Below, piece after piece: positions 28,883 through 36,836 of a DNA stretch of 64,000 bases. The position numbers and the translations under genes were made by a program. The stretch covers positions 1-64,000 of the forward strand of contig CBFHLR010000006.1 of the NCBI GenBank assembly GCA_965656715.1, given 5' to 3'. The notes below the pieces were generated by a model. It was not told the DNA's origin. It was given only the letters and a program-made list of their open reading frames with translations, and made no database searches. Every line of letters starts with the position of its first letter. The stretch's first letter is position 1. This stretch comes from Coraliomargarita sp965656715. GTDB taxonomy: Bacteria; Verrucomicrobiota; Verrucomicrobiia; Opitutales; Coraliomargaritaceae.

Positions 28883-28917
28883 AGACGTAAGAGCTCTGGT
28901 CTTACGTCTTTTTTTTT
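28883..28917 (+). terminator. Rho-independent terminator of the FadL-like gene
   Basis: The stem AGACGTAAGA/TCTTACGTCT (28883-28892, 28900-28909) with a 7-nt loop is followed by a run of eight or more T. The T run overlaps the stop codon of the convergent minus-strand gene. Confidence 0.92.
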
Positions 28918-30181
28918 ACCACGGTTGCCCAACCGTCATCTGCACACCGAAGGTGTCTTCAGCTGCTGCAAAATCAGCACGCACGGTTACACCGAGGACA
29001 TTCATACGGATACCCGCTCCGGCGTTCCACTGCATATCTTCATGAAGCTCGCCGAGGTCGTAGTCGCCTGCAACACGGCCAACTTCGGCAAAAGCTACCC
29101 ATTGCCACCAGGGAATATACAGTTTCTCGACCAGCCACATATCCGTGAACGGATTCCAACGCGGGGTGTAGCGATACTCGGCGCCGTAGTAAATAGCGGA
29201 TCGGTCGTTGTATCGAGCTTCTGGATACGCACGCATGCGCTCCCAACCACCCAAGGTAGAACCGGCAAAGACCGGAGGACGATTACCACTATCCCAAGTC
29301 GGGACATCCGAGGTCCAGAAGTTCAGCGCAATCACGCGTTGACGTGCTTCTTCGGTTTCACCGAGTGAAAAGTATTTGGTAAAGTCGAAGCGCACCGCCG
29401 TCCAAGTGCTATCGCTATCGCCGATGCCGAAGTCGCGTGAGACTTCGATCGCTGTGCGCGAACCTCTTGTTGGATTCGCATAAAAATCGCGATTATCGTA
29501 AATGATTCCCCAGTTGATACCACTGGTGGTGGATTCAAACTGGTTGCCGAATTCATCGTCGAAGTCCTGCGAACGGAAGAAGAACTCGTTTTCCAAAAAG
29601 ACACGGCCTGACTTAAAGGGATTCCACGAAGTCGCCCCCGCAGCGCTTTCCGGAATGAGCAGCCCCCCCTCGGTCTGATAGGTATGGATAATATTTTTAC
29701 CATGCCCAATCGGCAGAAGGTAACGAAAGTTATAGCGCAGATAGTAATCCGTGCCGTCGGACTCGATGTAATCGTCGATATCCGAATCGTTCGAGCCAGC
29801 GTCATCGCCAGGGAAGTCGGGGTTTCCTGGGCGGTAGCTATTTACATCTTTGTAGTCGCCGAGGATCATGCGCGTATCGACGAACACGCGCTCAAAGAAG
29901 GGCACCTGTGTGTCCTGTCCATACGCAAACAGTGCAATCGATCCATTGGTGCCTGCGAAGCCATTGAGCAACAACTTCTGCTGCGGCTGCCCGTAGCCGG
30001 ACATAATATAACTCGCGCCAAAGGCTAACTCAGTGGTTTCCGAATAAAACGCATAAGGCACCGAAAAGGTAAACTTCTCCTGTTGATCCGGGATCGTGAC
30101 CTCGTCGATCATATTGAAGGCAGCCAGTGGCGACGCGACCAGCAGAACCACAGATAGGGGGAGAGAAGTGCGGATATTCAT
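28916..30181 (-). CDS. Omp85/BamA-TamA-like outer-membrane barrel protein without POTRA domains
   Basis: The start ATG at 30181 (MNIRTSLPLSVVLLVASPLAAF) gives a signal peptide and a 421-residue protein. The barrel resembles the bacterial surface antigen (D15) domain. WGIIYDNRDFYANPTRGS matches the D-x-R-x-x-x-x-P-T-x-G motif of Omp85 barrels. TLGGWERMRAYPEARY occupies the place of the GG...RGY lid-lock motif. No POTRA repeat is present, so it is not a full BamA. It may be a small translocator or a surface protein of unknown role. It shares a terminator region with the FadL-like gene. Confidence 0.78.
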   Translation of the reverse strand: MNIRTSLPLSVVLLVASPLAAFNMIDEVTIPDQQEKFTFSVPYAFYSETTELAFGASYIMSGYGQPQQKLLLNGFAGTNGSIALFAYGQDTQVPFFERVFVDTRMILGDYKDVNSYRPGNPDFPGDDAGSNDSDIDDYIESDGTDYYLRYNFRYLLPIGHGKNIIHTYQTEGGLLIPESAAGATSWNPFKSGRVFLENEFFFRSQDFDDEFGNQFESTTSGINWGIIYDNRDFYANPTRGSRTAIEVSRDFGIGDSDSTWTAVRFDFTKYFSLGETEEARQRVIALNFWTSDVPTWDSGNRPPVFAGSTLGGWERMRAYPEARYNDRSAIYYGAEYRYTPRWNPFTDMWLVEKLYIPWWQWVAFAEVGRVAGDYDLGELHEDMQWNAGAGIRMNVLGVTVRADFAAAEDTFGVQMTVGQPW

Positions 30182-30230
30182 TCTAATGCCGCACAATTTG
30201 TCCAAGTAATGGAGACAGGGCCAGCCCAAT

Positions 30231-30257
30231 GTAGCGTGCCGCTTCAGCAAGCGCTAC
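30231..30257. repeat. Short GTAGCG palindrome upstream of the Omp85-like gene
   Basis: GTAGCG...CGCTT and AAGCGCTAC can pair with a small bulge. The GTAGCG/CGCTAC ends recall the other palindromic repeats near 13633 and 55703. It lies between rny and the Omp85-like gene and could be a remnant of that family. Confidence 0.35.
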
Positions 30258-30264
30258 GCACAAC

Positions 30265-31758
30265 CTAAACAGCCGTCTCCTGGAAGCGCTGCTCGCGGAT
30301 CACAGTGATCTCAATCGTGCCGGGGTAGTTCAACTCATCTTCAATGCGGCCTCGAATATGACGGGCCAATTGACGAGCCTCTTCATCGCCCACCTTGGTC
30401 GGCTCAACGATGACACGCACTTCGCGACCCGCCTGAATCGCATAGGCATCAATCACACCACGCTGTGCTTGCGCAATGTCTTCAATACTGCGGACACGTT
30501 GGATAAAGCCGTCAATTGATGAGGCCCGCGCACCCGGACGCACGGCAGAAAGGGAATCTGCCACCATGACCAGGCCGGCATAGGTGCTCTCAGCTGGCAC
30601 TTCTTTGTGGTGAGCGGCCACGGCATTGACCACACGGGGATCTTCACCGTGTTGCTTAATCACATCGGCCCCCACGATCGCGTGGCTGCCAGAGTAATCC
30701 TCGTCGATCGCCTTGCCCAAGTCATGAAAGAGGCCCGCGCGCTTCGCGAGGTCCGGATCCATGCCGATTTCAGAAGCAATGAGCGCACAGAGGTTCGCCA
30801 CCTCCACCGAGTGCGCGAGCGTGTTCTGATTGTTGGAAAGTCGATAGTGCAGCTTGCCGAGAATCCCGACGACTTCGGGGTGCACATTGTTGAGGCGGAG
30901 TTTACGGATCGCAGATTCGCCAAGCTCAATCACATTGGCCGCCATGTCTTCCTCAGCCTTAATGACTTCCTCCTCAATGCTGGCCGGGTGAATGCGGCCG
31001 TCGCGCAACAGCGCTTCCAAAGCAATACGGGCAATCTCACGACGCACGGGGTCAAAGCAGGAAATCAGCACTGAGTCGGGTGTTTCATCGATCATCAAGG
31101 TCGTGCCGGTCGCGTGCTCGAAGGTGCGGATATTACGCCCTTCACGACCGATAATACGGCCCTTCATTTCCTCGCTCGGCAAGGTCACCACAGTGGCAGT
31201 CGCATCGTTCATCGGCTGGGATGTAATACGCTGCATGGAGGCCAACAAGACACGGCGGGACTCTTCAGTGAGTTCCTTCTCGGTCTTGCCCAGAAGTTTT
31301 TCGCGCAAGTCGCGTATTTCCGACTCACACTCACGCTCGGTGTTACGCAGCAAGAGTTGGCGCGCCTCATCCTGATCCATCTGCGTGATGTGGTGCAGCT
31401 TCATCCTGTAAAGGCGACGAATTTTCTCCGCCTCGTGCTCAGCGTCTTCCAACACGCGCTGCTCACGAGCGATTTCTTTTTCTTTTTGCTGAAGTTCTGC
31501 TTCTTCGTCGGCAAGGCGTTGCATACTGCGCTCCAACTCACGAGTCTTGCCCTCAAGCTCCGCCTCCTTGGATTTATACTCTAAATCCATCGTCGCACGC
31601 GCTTCGCGCAAGTTGAGCTGTGCTTCGCGCGCCTCGACTTCGAGCGTTTGGCGGAGGCCTTCCTCAGCAGTCGCAGCGCGACGCTTCATCACATATGCAC
31701 CTATCGCAGCGCCAACACCGGCACCAATCGCAACCCCCGTTATAATCTCGTAATTCAT
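30265..31758 (-). CDS. rny: Ribonuclease Y
   Basis: RNase Y is a membrane-anchored endoribonuclease that starts mRNA decay. The ATG at 31758 (MNYEIITGVAIG) is preferred over a TTG four codons upstream. The 497 residues show an N-terminal membrane helix (VAIGAGVGAAIGAYV) and a long coiled coil to about 200. A KH domain follows with GRIIGREGRNIRTFE and the typical TPDSVLISCFDPVRREIA. The HD domain has LFHDLGKAID and LAHSVEVANL. All catalytic features are intact. The gene lies between the Omp85-like gene and polX. Confidence 0.96.
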   Translation of the reverse strand: MNYEIITGVAIGAGVGAAIGAYVMKRRAATAEEGLRQTLEVEAREAQLNLREARATMDLEYKSKEAELEGKTRELERSMQRLADEEAELQQKEKEIAREQRVLEDAEHEAEKIRRLYRMKLHHITQMDQDEARQLLLRNTERECESEIRDLREKLLGKTEKELTEESRRVLLASMQRITSQPMNDATATVVTLPSEEMKGRIIGREGRNIRTFEHATGTTLMIDETPDSVLISCFDPVRREIARIALEALLRDGRIHPASIEEEVIKAEEDMAANVIELGESAIRKLRLNNVHPEVVGILGKLHYRLSNNQNTLAHSVEVANLCALIASEIGMDPDLAKRAGLFHDLGKAIDEDYSGSHAIVGADVIKQHGEDPRVVNAVAAHHKEVPAESTYAGLVMVADSLSAVRPGARASSIDGFIQRVRSIEDIAQAQRGVIDAYAIQAGREVRVIVEPTKVGDEEARQLARHIRGRIEDELNYPGTIEITVIREQRFQETAV

Positions 31759-31908
31759 GTGTATGCTCAACTAGCAAGGTCGCAACGGGGTAAATCCGCG
31801 ATCTCGTCTCATGTGCAGCGCTGGGGGTAGTCAGTGCTGCTTTAATAATAACACTGGTTAATAGGGTTTTAGCTCTATTTCAAGATTTTGTTTAGCGCAG
31901 CAGATTCC

Positions 31909-33639
31909 TTAGTTTCGCGTAGTGAACCAGTTCTGCACTCCAGCGGCATCGCGACAATTGAGCACCGCGGAGGCCTCTAACCAACCCTTACGGGCAATAT
32001 TCACGCCGGCAGCAAAGTAGGCCAAGCCCTCTGCGCTGTGTGCATCCGGGTTGATCGCACACATCAAACCACGCTCTGCAGCACGTCGCCAAAGGCGCCA
32101 ATCCAAGTCGAGTCGCCGCGGGTTCGCATTGATTTCGATGATCACCTTGTTGGCAATGGCCGCGTCGATCACCTTCTGCAGGTCAATTTTGTAGGGCTCA
32201 CGTCGCAGAAGCAGTCGCCCGGTCGGGTGCCCAAGCATCGTCGTCGCTGGATGCTCTATCGCGCGGATCACACGCGCCGTCATATCCTCCTCGGATTGCC
32301 CAAAACTCGAGTGCACCGACATCACTGCATAATCGAGTGCGTCCAAGGTAGCATCCTCCAAGTCTAAAGAACCGTCCGGCAAAATATCGCATTCGATCCC
32401 GGCAAACACATGAACAGAGGACTCCCCGGATTCATTAAACGCACGGATGGTATCGACCTGCTTCAACACGCGCTCGTCGTCTAAGCCCTTAGCTTGATAA
32501 CTCGCCTTCGAGTGATCCGCCAAACCGAGGTAGTCAAAACCCAGAGCCTGAGCCGCCTCTGCCATTTCCTCAATCGACGCACGGCCATCTGATGCCGTGG
32601 TGTGATTGTGGAACACACCACGTAGTTGCTCGATGGATACAAGCTCTGGCAGAGTCGACGACTCCGCAGCTTCCAGCTCACCAAGCCCCTCACGCAGCTC
32701 AGGCGGAATTTCCGCCAATCCTAAGAAGTCAAACAGCTCCTTCTCCGAGTGTATCTCAGGTTTCAAGTTTCCGCCCTCATCCTTCTCTACCAGCCCCCAC
32801 TCACTCAAGCTATAGCCGCGTGCGAGTGCACGCTGGCGCATGGCCACGTTGTGCTCCTTCGATCCGGTAAAATGATGCAGCGCAAAAGCAAACTGCTCGG
32901 CAGGCACCACGCGCAAGTCAGCCTGCAGGCCAGACTCGAAGCGCACACTCGATTTGGTCTGCCCATGGGCAGTGACCTCTTGCACTCCGTTCTGCGCCAC
33001 AAACCAATCCATGATCGGCTGCGAATCCGACGATGCGACGATGAAATCCAAGTCCCCAACCGTTTCCTTGAGGCGTCGCAGACTACCAGCGGCTTCGGCT
33101 CGCTCGACTTGCGGCAAGGCACGTAGACCGACTAAGATTGGCTCGGCCACCACACGTGCTTCCCACCAGAGGTGGCGTTGCGCATAAGCCGCACGATTCT
33201 CAATCCCCGTTAAAATTTTCTCCGCCGACTTGGCTCCAAAACCTTTCAACGCGGCGACCTCACCCGATTCACAGGCAGCTTTGAGCGCATCAATCGATTC
33301 GACGCCCAAGGCATCATGAATCTTTTTAACCTTCTTCCCACCGAGCCCGGGGATTTGCAGCATCTCGATCAAACCCGGTGCGACCGAGACCCGCAGCTCA
33401 GTGTAGTAGTCCAGTTCGCCCGTCGCGTGCAGCGTTTCGATTTTATCCACCAGAGCCGAACCAATGCCCTTAATTGAACCCAAGCGCTGCTCAGCAATGA
33501 CCTCGCCGAGATCATCCTCCATCGTATCTAACACTCGAGCACCCGCCGAGTAAGCTCGGATCTTAAACGGGTTCTCCCCCTTCAATTCCAGCAGGACTGC
33601 AATGTCCTCAAGGATCGCAACAATGTCGGCTTTATTCAT
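31909..33639 (-). CDS. polX: Family X DNA polymerase with PHP domain
   Basis: Bacterial PolX acts in gap-filling base-excision repair and has 3'-5' exonuclease activity in its PHP domain. The 576-residue protein shows the N-terminal 8-kDa helix-hairpin-helix domain (NPFKIRAYSAGARVL, SIKGIGSAL, IPGLGGKKVKKI). The palm follows (EAAGSLRRLKETVGDLDFIV, catalytic DxD in GDLDF). The C-terminal PHP domain has FHNHTTASDGRASIEEM, LGLADHS, GIECDILPDGSLD and NPDAHSAEGL. The start ATG at 33639 overlaps the PIN-toxin stop codon by one base (TGATG), so polX is translationally coupled to the toxin-antitoxin pair. Confidence 0.94.
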   Translation of the reverse strand: MNKADIVAILEDIAVLLELKGENPFKIRAYSAGARVLDTMEDDLGEVIAEQRLGSIKGIGSALVDKIETLHATGELDYYTELRVSVAPGLIEMLQIPGLGGKKVKKIHDALGVESIDALKAACESGEVAALKGFGAKSAEKILTGIENRAAYAQRHLWWEARVVAEPILVGLRALPQVERAEAAGSLRRLKETVGDLDFIVASSDSQPIMDWFVAQNGVQEVTAHGQTKSSVRFESGLQADLRVVPAEQFAFALHHFTGSKEHNVAMRQRALARGYSLSEWGLVEKDEGGNLKPEIHSEKELFDFLGLAEIPPELREGLGELEAAESSTLPELVSIEQLRGVFHNHTTASDGRASIEEMAEAAQALGFDYLGLADHSKASYQAKGLDDERVLKQVDTIRAFNESGESSVHVFAGIECDILPDGSLDLEDATLDALDYAVMSVHSSFGQSEEDMTARVIRAIEHPATTMLGHPTGRLLLRREPYKIDLQKVIDAAIANKVIIEINANPRRLDLDWRLWRRAAERGLMCAINPDAHSAEGLAYFAAGVNIARKGWLEASAVLNCRDAAGVQNWFTTRN

Positions 33640-34025
33640 CACCAGATAACTTCCAAATCGTATTTCTGAATCTGCCGATCCTTCGAAAGGAGCGGCAACG
33701 ACATACTTTGCGCAGTCGCAATTAAGATTAAATCGAAGGGGTCTTTGTGATGCTCCGGGAGCTCTGCGGAACGATACAAAATCGCATCCGTCAACTCCGC
33801 ACGCGCCATGCCCATTCGCTGCATACAGGCAGGCAGATACATTTGCGGCGACTCCGGCAACGGCAACTTGCCAATCTTATACTTCAAGCAAATCTCCCAA
33901 ACAGAAGCCTGACTGTAGTAGAGTTCATTCCCCGGATTCTCAATAATCTCACGCGCCTTCGCCGACAGAGAACTGGATTCGAGCCAGGCAAACAACAAGG
34001 CATGTGTATCCAACAACACATTCAT
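33639..34025 (-). CDS. PIN-domain toxin (VapC-like)
   Basis: The 128-residue PIN ribonuclease has the conserved acidic residues in LLDTHALLFAW (Asp6), SQASVWEICLKYKIGKL (Glu) and HHKDPFDLILIATAQ (Asp), with LLSKDRQIQKY near the end. This subgroup is normally paired with a Phd/YefM-type antitoxin, as here: the antitoxin gene overlaps it upstream by 4 bp. The toxin presumably cleaves RNA when free of antitoxin. Its stop codon overlaps the polX start. Confidence 0.9.
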   Translation of the reverse strand: MNVLLDTHALLFAWLESSSLSAKAREIIENPGNELYYSQASVWEICLKYKIGKLPLPESPQMYLPACMQRMGMARAELTDAILYRSAELPEHHKDPFDLILIATAQSMSLPLLSKDRQIQKYDLEVIW

Positions 34026-34273
34026 AGCCCAAAGAGCTCACCAACCTCACGGTTCGTTGCCGCATCGTCCCATTCAGAGCCAAGCGAAACTCGGCCATCA
34101 TCAAAGCCAACTGGACGTTTCTTAGGCAGCTCTGCCTCGAAATCCTTCGGCAACGGACGAAGCTCTGCGATCGGCTTGTTGCGATCACACAAGATCACCG
34201 TTTCGCCCGCTTGAACCCGCTTGGCATAGCGCGACAAATGCGTCTTCGCTTGATGTATATTGACCTTCAGCAC
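34022..34273 (-). CDS. Phd/YefM-family antitoxin
   Basis: The 83-residue protein starts MLKVNIHQAKTHLSRYAKRVQAGETVILCDRNKPIAEL, a typical Phd/YefM DNA-binding domain (first residues quoted in part: N-I-H-Q-A-K-T-H-L-S). The C-terminal part (EWDD, VGELFGL) is expected to bind the toxin. It overlaps the PIN gene by 4 bp. An inverted repeat 8 bp upstream (34281-34306) is a likely site for autoregulation. Confidence 0.88.
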   Translation of the reverse strand: MLKVNIHQAKTHLSRYAKRVQAGETVILCDRNKPIAELRPLPKDFEAELPKKRPVGFDDGRVSLGSEWDDAATNREVGELFGL

Positions 34274-34280
34274 AATTAAA

Positions 34281-34306
34281 CTAAGTCATAAATTAAAAAC
34301 TTAGTC
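34281..34306 (-). promoter_or_regulatory. Inverted repeat, candidate operator of the toxin-antitoxin operon
   Basis: ACTAAGT (34281-34287) and ACTTAGT (34300-34306) are exact inverted copies with a 12-bp AT-rich spacer, just upstream of the antitoxin start. On the minus strand the distal arm includes TTGACT, a possible -35. Phd-family antitoxins usually bind such palindromes over their promoter. The 9-mer ACTAAGTCA also occurs in the palindrome at 6651-6667, probably by chance. Confidence 0.5.
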
Positions 34307-34316
34307 AAGTCATGTG

Positions 34317-35693
34317 TTAACCTTCCAAACGCAGGGTCTGGTTAATCAGGCGCTCGATCCATTTGTGATCGACCTTGCCCCGCTCATTTAGCGGTAGCAA
34401 GGGCACATGGATCATCAGCTTGGGCAACTTGTAGTTGGCCAAATCGGCGCGAATTTCCTGCTCCCACTTACGGGCATTACTGTCAACTCCAGCCGTCGTG
34501 TAAAAGGCGACCAACTTTTGCCCCCATTCTGAGTCCGGCCAACCGATCGCCAGCACATCCTGCACCGCGCCCGTTTGGCGAATCGCCTCTTCCACCTCGC
34601 GTGGGTCGATCTTCTCGCCGCCACTGATGATCAATCGATCTGTGCGCCCGACAATGTGCAGGCGCCCCTGCGAATCAAAGTAGCCCTCATCATCGGTCCA
34701 GTAGCCATCTGTCGACAAGCCACCACCGAGACTCCCGCGATACGAATCAAATAAGGCCGCCGAACGAATCCGAATGCGTCCGGACTTGCCCACCTCACAG
34801 ACAAAATCATCGCCACACATGATATCGACTTCGGCATGATTCAAAGGCCGCCCCGCATTGGTCTGACCGGCCAAGAACTCATCCGGTGGTAAGGCGGCCA
34901 CCATCGCAGCGGTCTCCGTCATCCCGTAGCTAAGCACCAGCGGTAATTTCAATTCGCGTGCTCGTTCAGCAACCGAATCCGGTAAAGGTGCGCCACCTAT
35001 GAAAATAGCACGGCAGTTCTGCAATGGCTCACAAGCCTGGCGCAAGGCCATCAGCCGCTGTATCTGGGTTGGCACCAGCGAAAGACACAAGCTGCCAGAC
35101 TCAAACTCAGGAAACGCCCCAGTCTGCAAGTCCTGAAAATCCGGAAACGCAATCTGCCCTCTCGACAGAAACGCGCGCACCAACTGCATCAGCCCGCTCA
35201 CATGAAAGAGCGGCAACACACAGCAGGCGTTATAGGGACCGGGCCCCATAAAACCACGTAATCCCGCCGAGGCTGCCGAAAAAGTCTCCCACCGGTGACG
35301 CGCAAACTTCACTCCCCCGGAACTGCCACCTGTCGCAATGTAAATACTGCCCTCGCGCAGCGGCTTAATCGCCTCGCGTAGCTCCGCATTCAACGGCGTC
35401 GCCCCAAAGATCAGTGCAGGATTCATCACAGCCGAGACCTCCTCCCACTCGCGCAGCCCCCAACGTCGATTCGCCAAGACCACCGGCGCCCGCAAATACA
35501 CCGCAGCAAAAAACGCCGCGGCAAAACGCACCGGATCTTTCTCAGCAATCATGACGCCCCGCGAGCGCGCATTCGCTTCCGCTTTGATGGCTACAATCCG
35601 CCGCTTCACACGTGCCACAAACGCAGCACCCGACACACCTACAATCCAATCTCGGCGTAGGTCTTTTAATTCGAATGGGAGAGTGCGTTCCAT
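34317..35693 (-). CDS. menE: o-Succinylbenzoate-CoA ligase
   Basis: MenE activates o-succinylbenzoate with CoA in menaquinone synthesis. The 458-residue AMP-binding enzyme shows the P-loop-like IATGGSSGGVKFARH, LSYGMTETAAMV (motif A5), STDGYWTDDEGYFDSQGRLHIVGRTDRLIISGGEKIDPREVE (parts A7-A8) and a C-terminal Lys in NERGKVDHK. Specificity comes from context: menC overlaps it by 28 bp on the same strand. It is short for an acyl-CoA synthetase, as MenE normally is. Other men genes are outside the window. Confidence 0.9.
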   Translation of the reverse strand: MERTLPFELKDLRRDWIVGVSGAAFVARVKRRIVAIKAEANARSRGVMIAEKDPVRFAAAFFAAVYLRAPVVLANRRWGLREWEEVSAVMNPALIFGATPLNAELREAIKPLREGSIYIATGGSSGGVKFARHRWETFSAASAGLRGFMGPGPYNACCVLPLFHVSGLMQLVRAFLSRGQIAFPDFQDLQTGAFPEFESGSLCLSLVPTQIQRLMALRQACEPLQNCRAIFIGGAPLPDSVAERARELKLPLVLSYGMTETAAMVAALPPDEFLAGQTNAGRPLNHAEVDIMCGDDFVCEVGKSGRIRIRSAALFDSYRGSLGGGLSTDGYWTDDEGYFDSQGRLHIVGRTDRLIISGGEKIDPREVEEAIRQTGAVQDVLAIGWPDSEWGQKLVAFYTTAGVDSNARKWEQEIRADLANYKLPKLMIHVPLLPLNERGKVDHKWIERLINQTLRLEG

Positions 35694-36640
35694 ACAGCTT
35701 CTGGAGACAGTGCACCCAGATTATCGTCAAAAGCCTCTGCGGTATCAAACCCAATTGCGTAATTTAGCGCAGGTAATTGAGCAACCAGCCCGCCGACCGC
35801 ATTCACGCCCACAGCCGTCTCAAACACTGAGGACAAAACAACACGCTCGGCAAGCGGCCGCAAGCGCTCCACCAGCTGCTGACAATCCCCCATCAACAGC
35901 GGTTTCACCACCAACGGGCCCGGCCACTCTCCTAGCCACTGCGAACCGGTAAGCCCATTGAGCGACTCGTCCAAGGCAATCGGCACCGCAGAAGACTCCA
36001 TCAAGGCCGCCATCTCCCGCTCCTGACCAACCGGCAAGGGCTGCTCCAAATACTCGATTCGATCAGAGGCTCCATTGAGTGCCGCAAGCCATTCCCTCGC
36101 CTGCTCTTCAGTCAGCCCACCATTCGCATCCAGGCGCAAGCGACCGCCAGAAGGCAAGGCTGCAAGCAAACGCTCAAGTATCGCCAACTCAACAGCCAAC
36201 GACTCCACCCCCACCTTCCATTTAAACGTCCGGTAGCCCGCTGCTGCCTTCTTGCTCAGTTCAACTTCCGCCGAAGCACCAGCAGGTAACAATGCAGCAA
36301 TATCGCCACGCGAAAAGGTAGGGACGGCTGGCCTCAGCCGTCCGCCATTCAAGCCGGTCGCTTGTGAACAAGCGTCCCTGCCAGCCGAGCTCACTCCAAA
36401 ACCACAGCATGGCAAGTTCGCCGGAACCTCCAAGTCTGGATCCTTAACCAGCCGCTCCAGAAAGCTGGCCGCCGCATCCACTGTCTCGGTGCCAAACTCC
36501 GGCAATGGCGCCACCTCCCCGAAACCGACCTGCCCGTCCTGCTCGACCCGCACGATAAAGCCTACGCGCAAGGACCACAGGCCCCGCGCCGTGCGCAACG
36601 GCTGACGAAATGCCCGACGATACGACCGAAAAGAAATCAT
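35666..36640 (-). CDS. menC: o-Succinylbenzoate synthase (with inserted palindromic element)
   Basis: This enolase-superfamily enzyme dehydrates SHCHC to o-succinylbenzoate. The start at 36640 (MISFRSYRRAFRQPL) gives 324 residues and is the natural N-terminus; the longer frame runs into the N gap. Key residues: K in FKWKVGVES, D in LRLDANGG, E in IEYLEQPL, D in IALDESL and the second K in LVVKPLLMG. Between FGVSSA and FSRGDI lie 22 residues that do not belong to the family. They are encoded exactly by a 66-bp palindromic element at 36317-36382, inserted in frame. Its effect on activity is unknown; it falls before the barrel's catalytic lysines. Confidence 0.88.
   Translation of the reverse strand: MISFRSYRRAFRQPLRTARGLWSLRVGFIVRVEQDGQVGFGEVAPLPEFGTETVDAAASFLERLVKDPDLEVPANLPCCGFGVSSAGRDACSQATGLNGGRLRPAVPTFSRGDIAALLPAGASAEVELSKKAAAGYRTFKWKVGVESLAVELAILERLLAALPSGGRLRLDANGGLTEEQAREWLAALNGASDRIEYLEQPLPVGQEREMAALMESSAVPIALDESLNGLTGSQWLGEWPGPLVVKPLLMGDCQQLVERLRPLAERVVLSSVFETAVGVNAVGGLVAQLPALNYAIGFDTAEAFDDNLGALSPEAVWNALSHSN
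36317..36382. repeat. 66-bp two-hairpin palindromic element inside menC
   Basis: Outer arms GGTAGGGACG and CGTCCCTGCC are inverted with one mismatch. Inside are two perfect hairpins: GGACGGCTG-GCCT-CAGCCGTCC and CGCTTGT-GA-ACAAGCG, joined by a CCATTCAAGCCGG spacer. The length is 22 codons and the frame is open in menC orientation. The layout equals that of the intergenic element at 51134-51199. Confidence 0.85.
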
Positions 36641-36732
36641 GAAGAGAAAGCTGAAACTTGAAGACGGAAACCTGAATGTGAACATTGAGTGAACCGTTGC
36701 AATTCCAGTCTCAGATTTCAGACTTAATGCTT

Positions 36733-36832
36733 NNNNNNNNNNNNNNNNNNNNNNNNNNNNNNNNNNNNNNNNNNNNNNNNNNNNNNNNNNNNNNNNNNNN
36801 NNNNNNNNNNNNNNNNNNNNNNNNNNNNNNNN
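36733..36832. other. Assembly gap (100 N) between menC and guaB
   Basis: Bases are unknown. The gap probably hides the divergent promoters of menC and guaB; only four known bases separate it from the guaB ATG, so the guaB ribosome-binding site cannot be seen. Confidence 0.99.
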
Positions 36833-36836
36833 GCCC

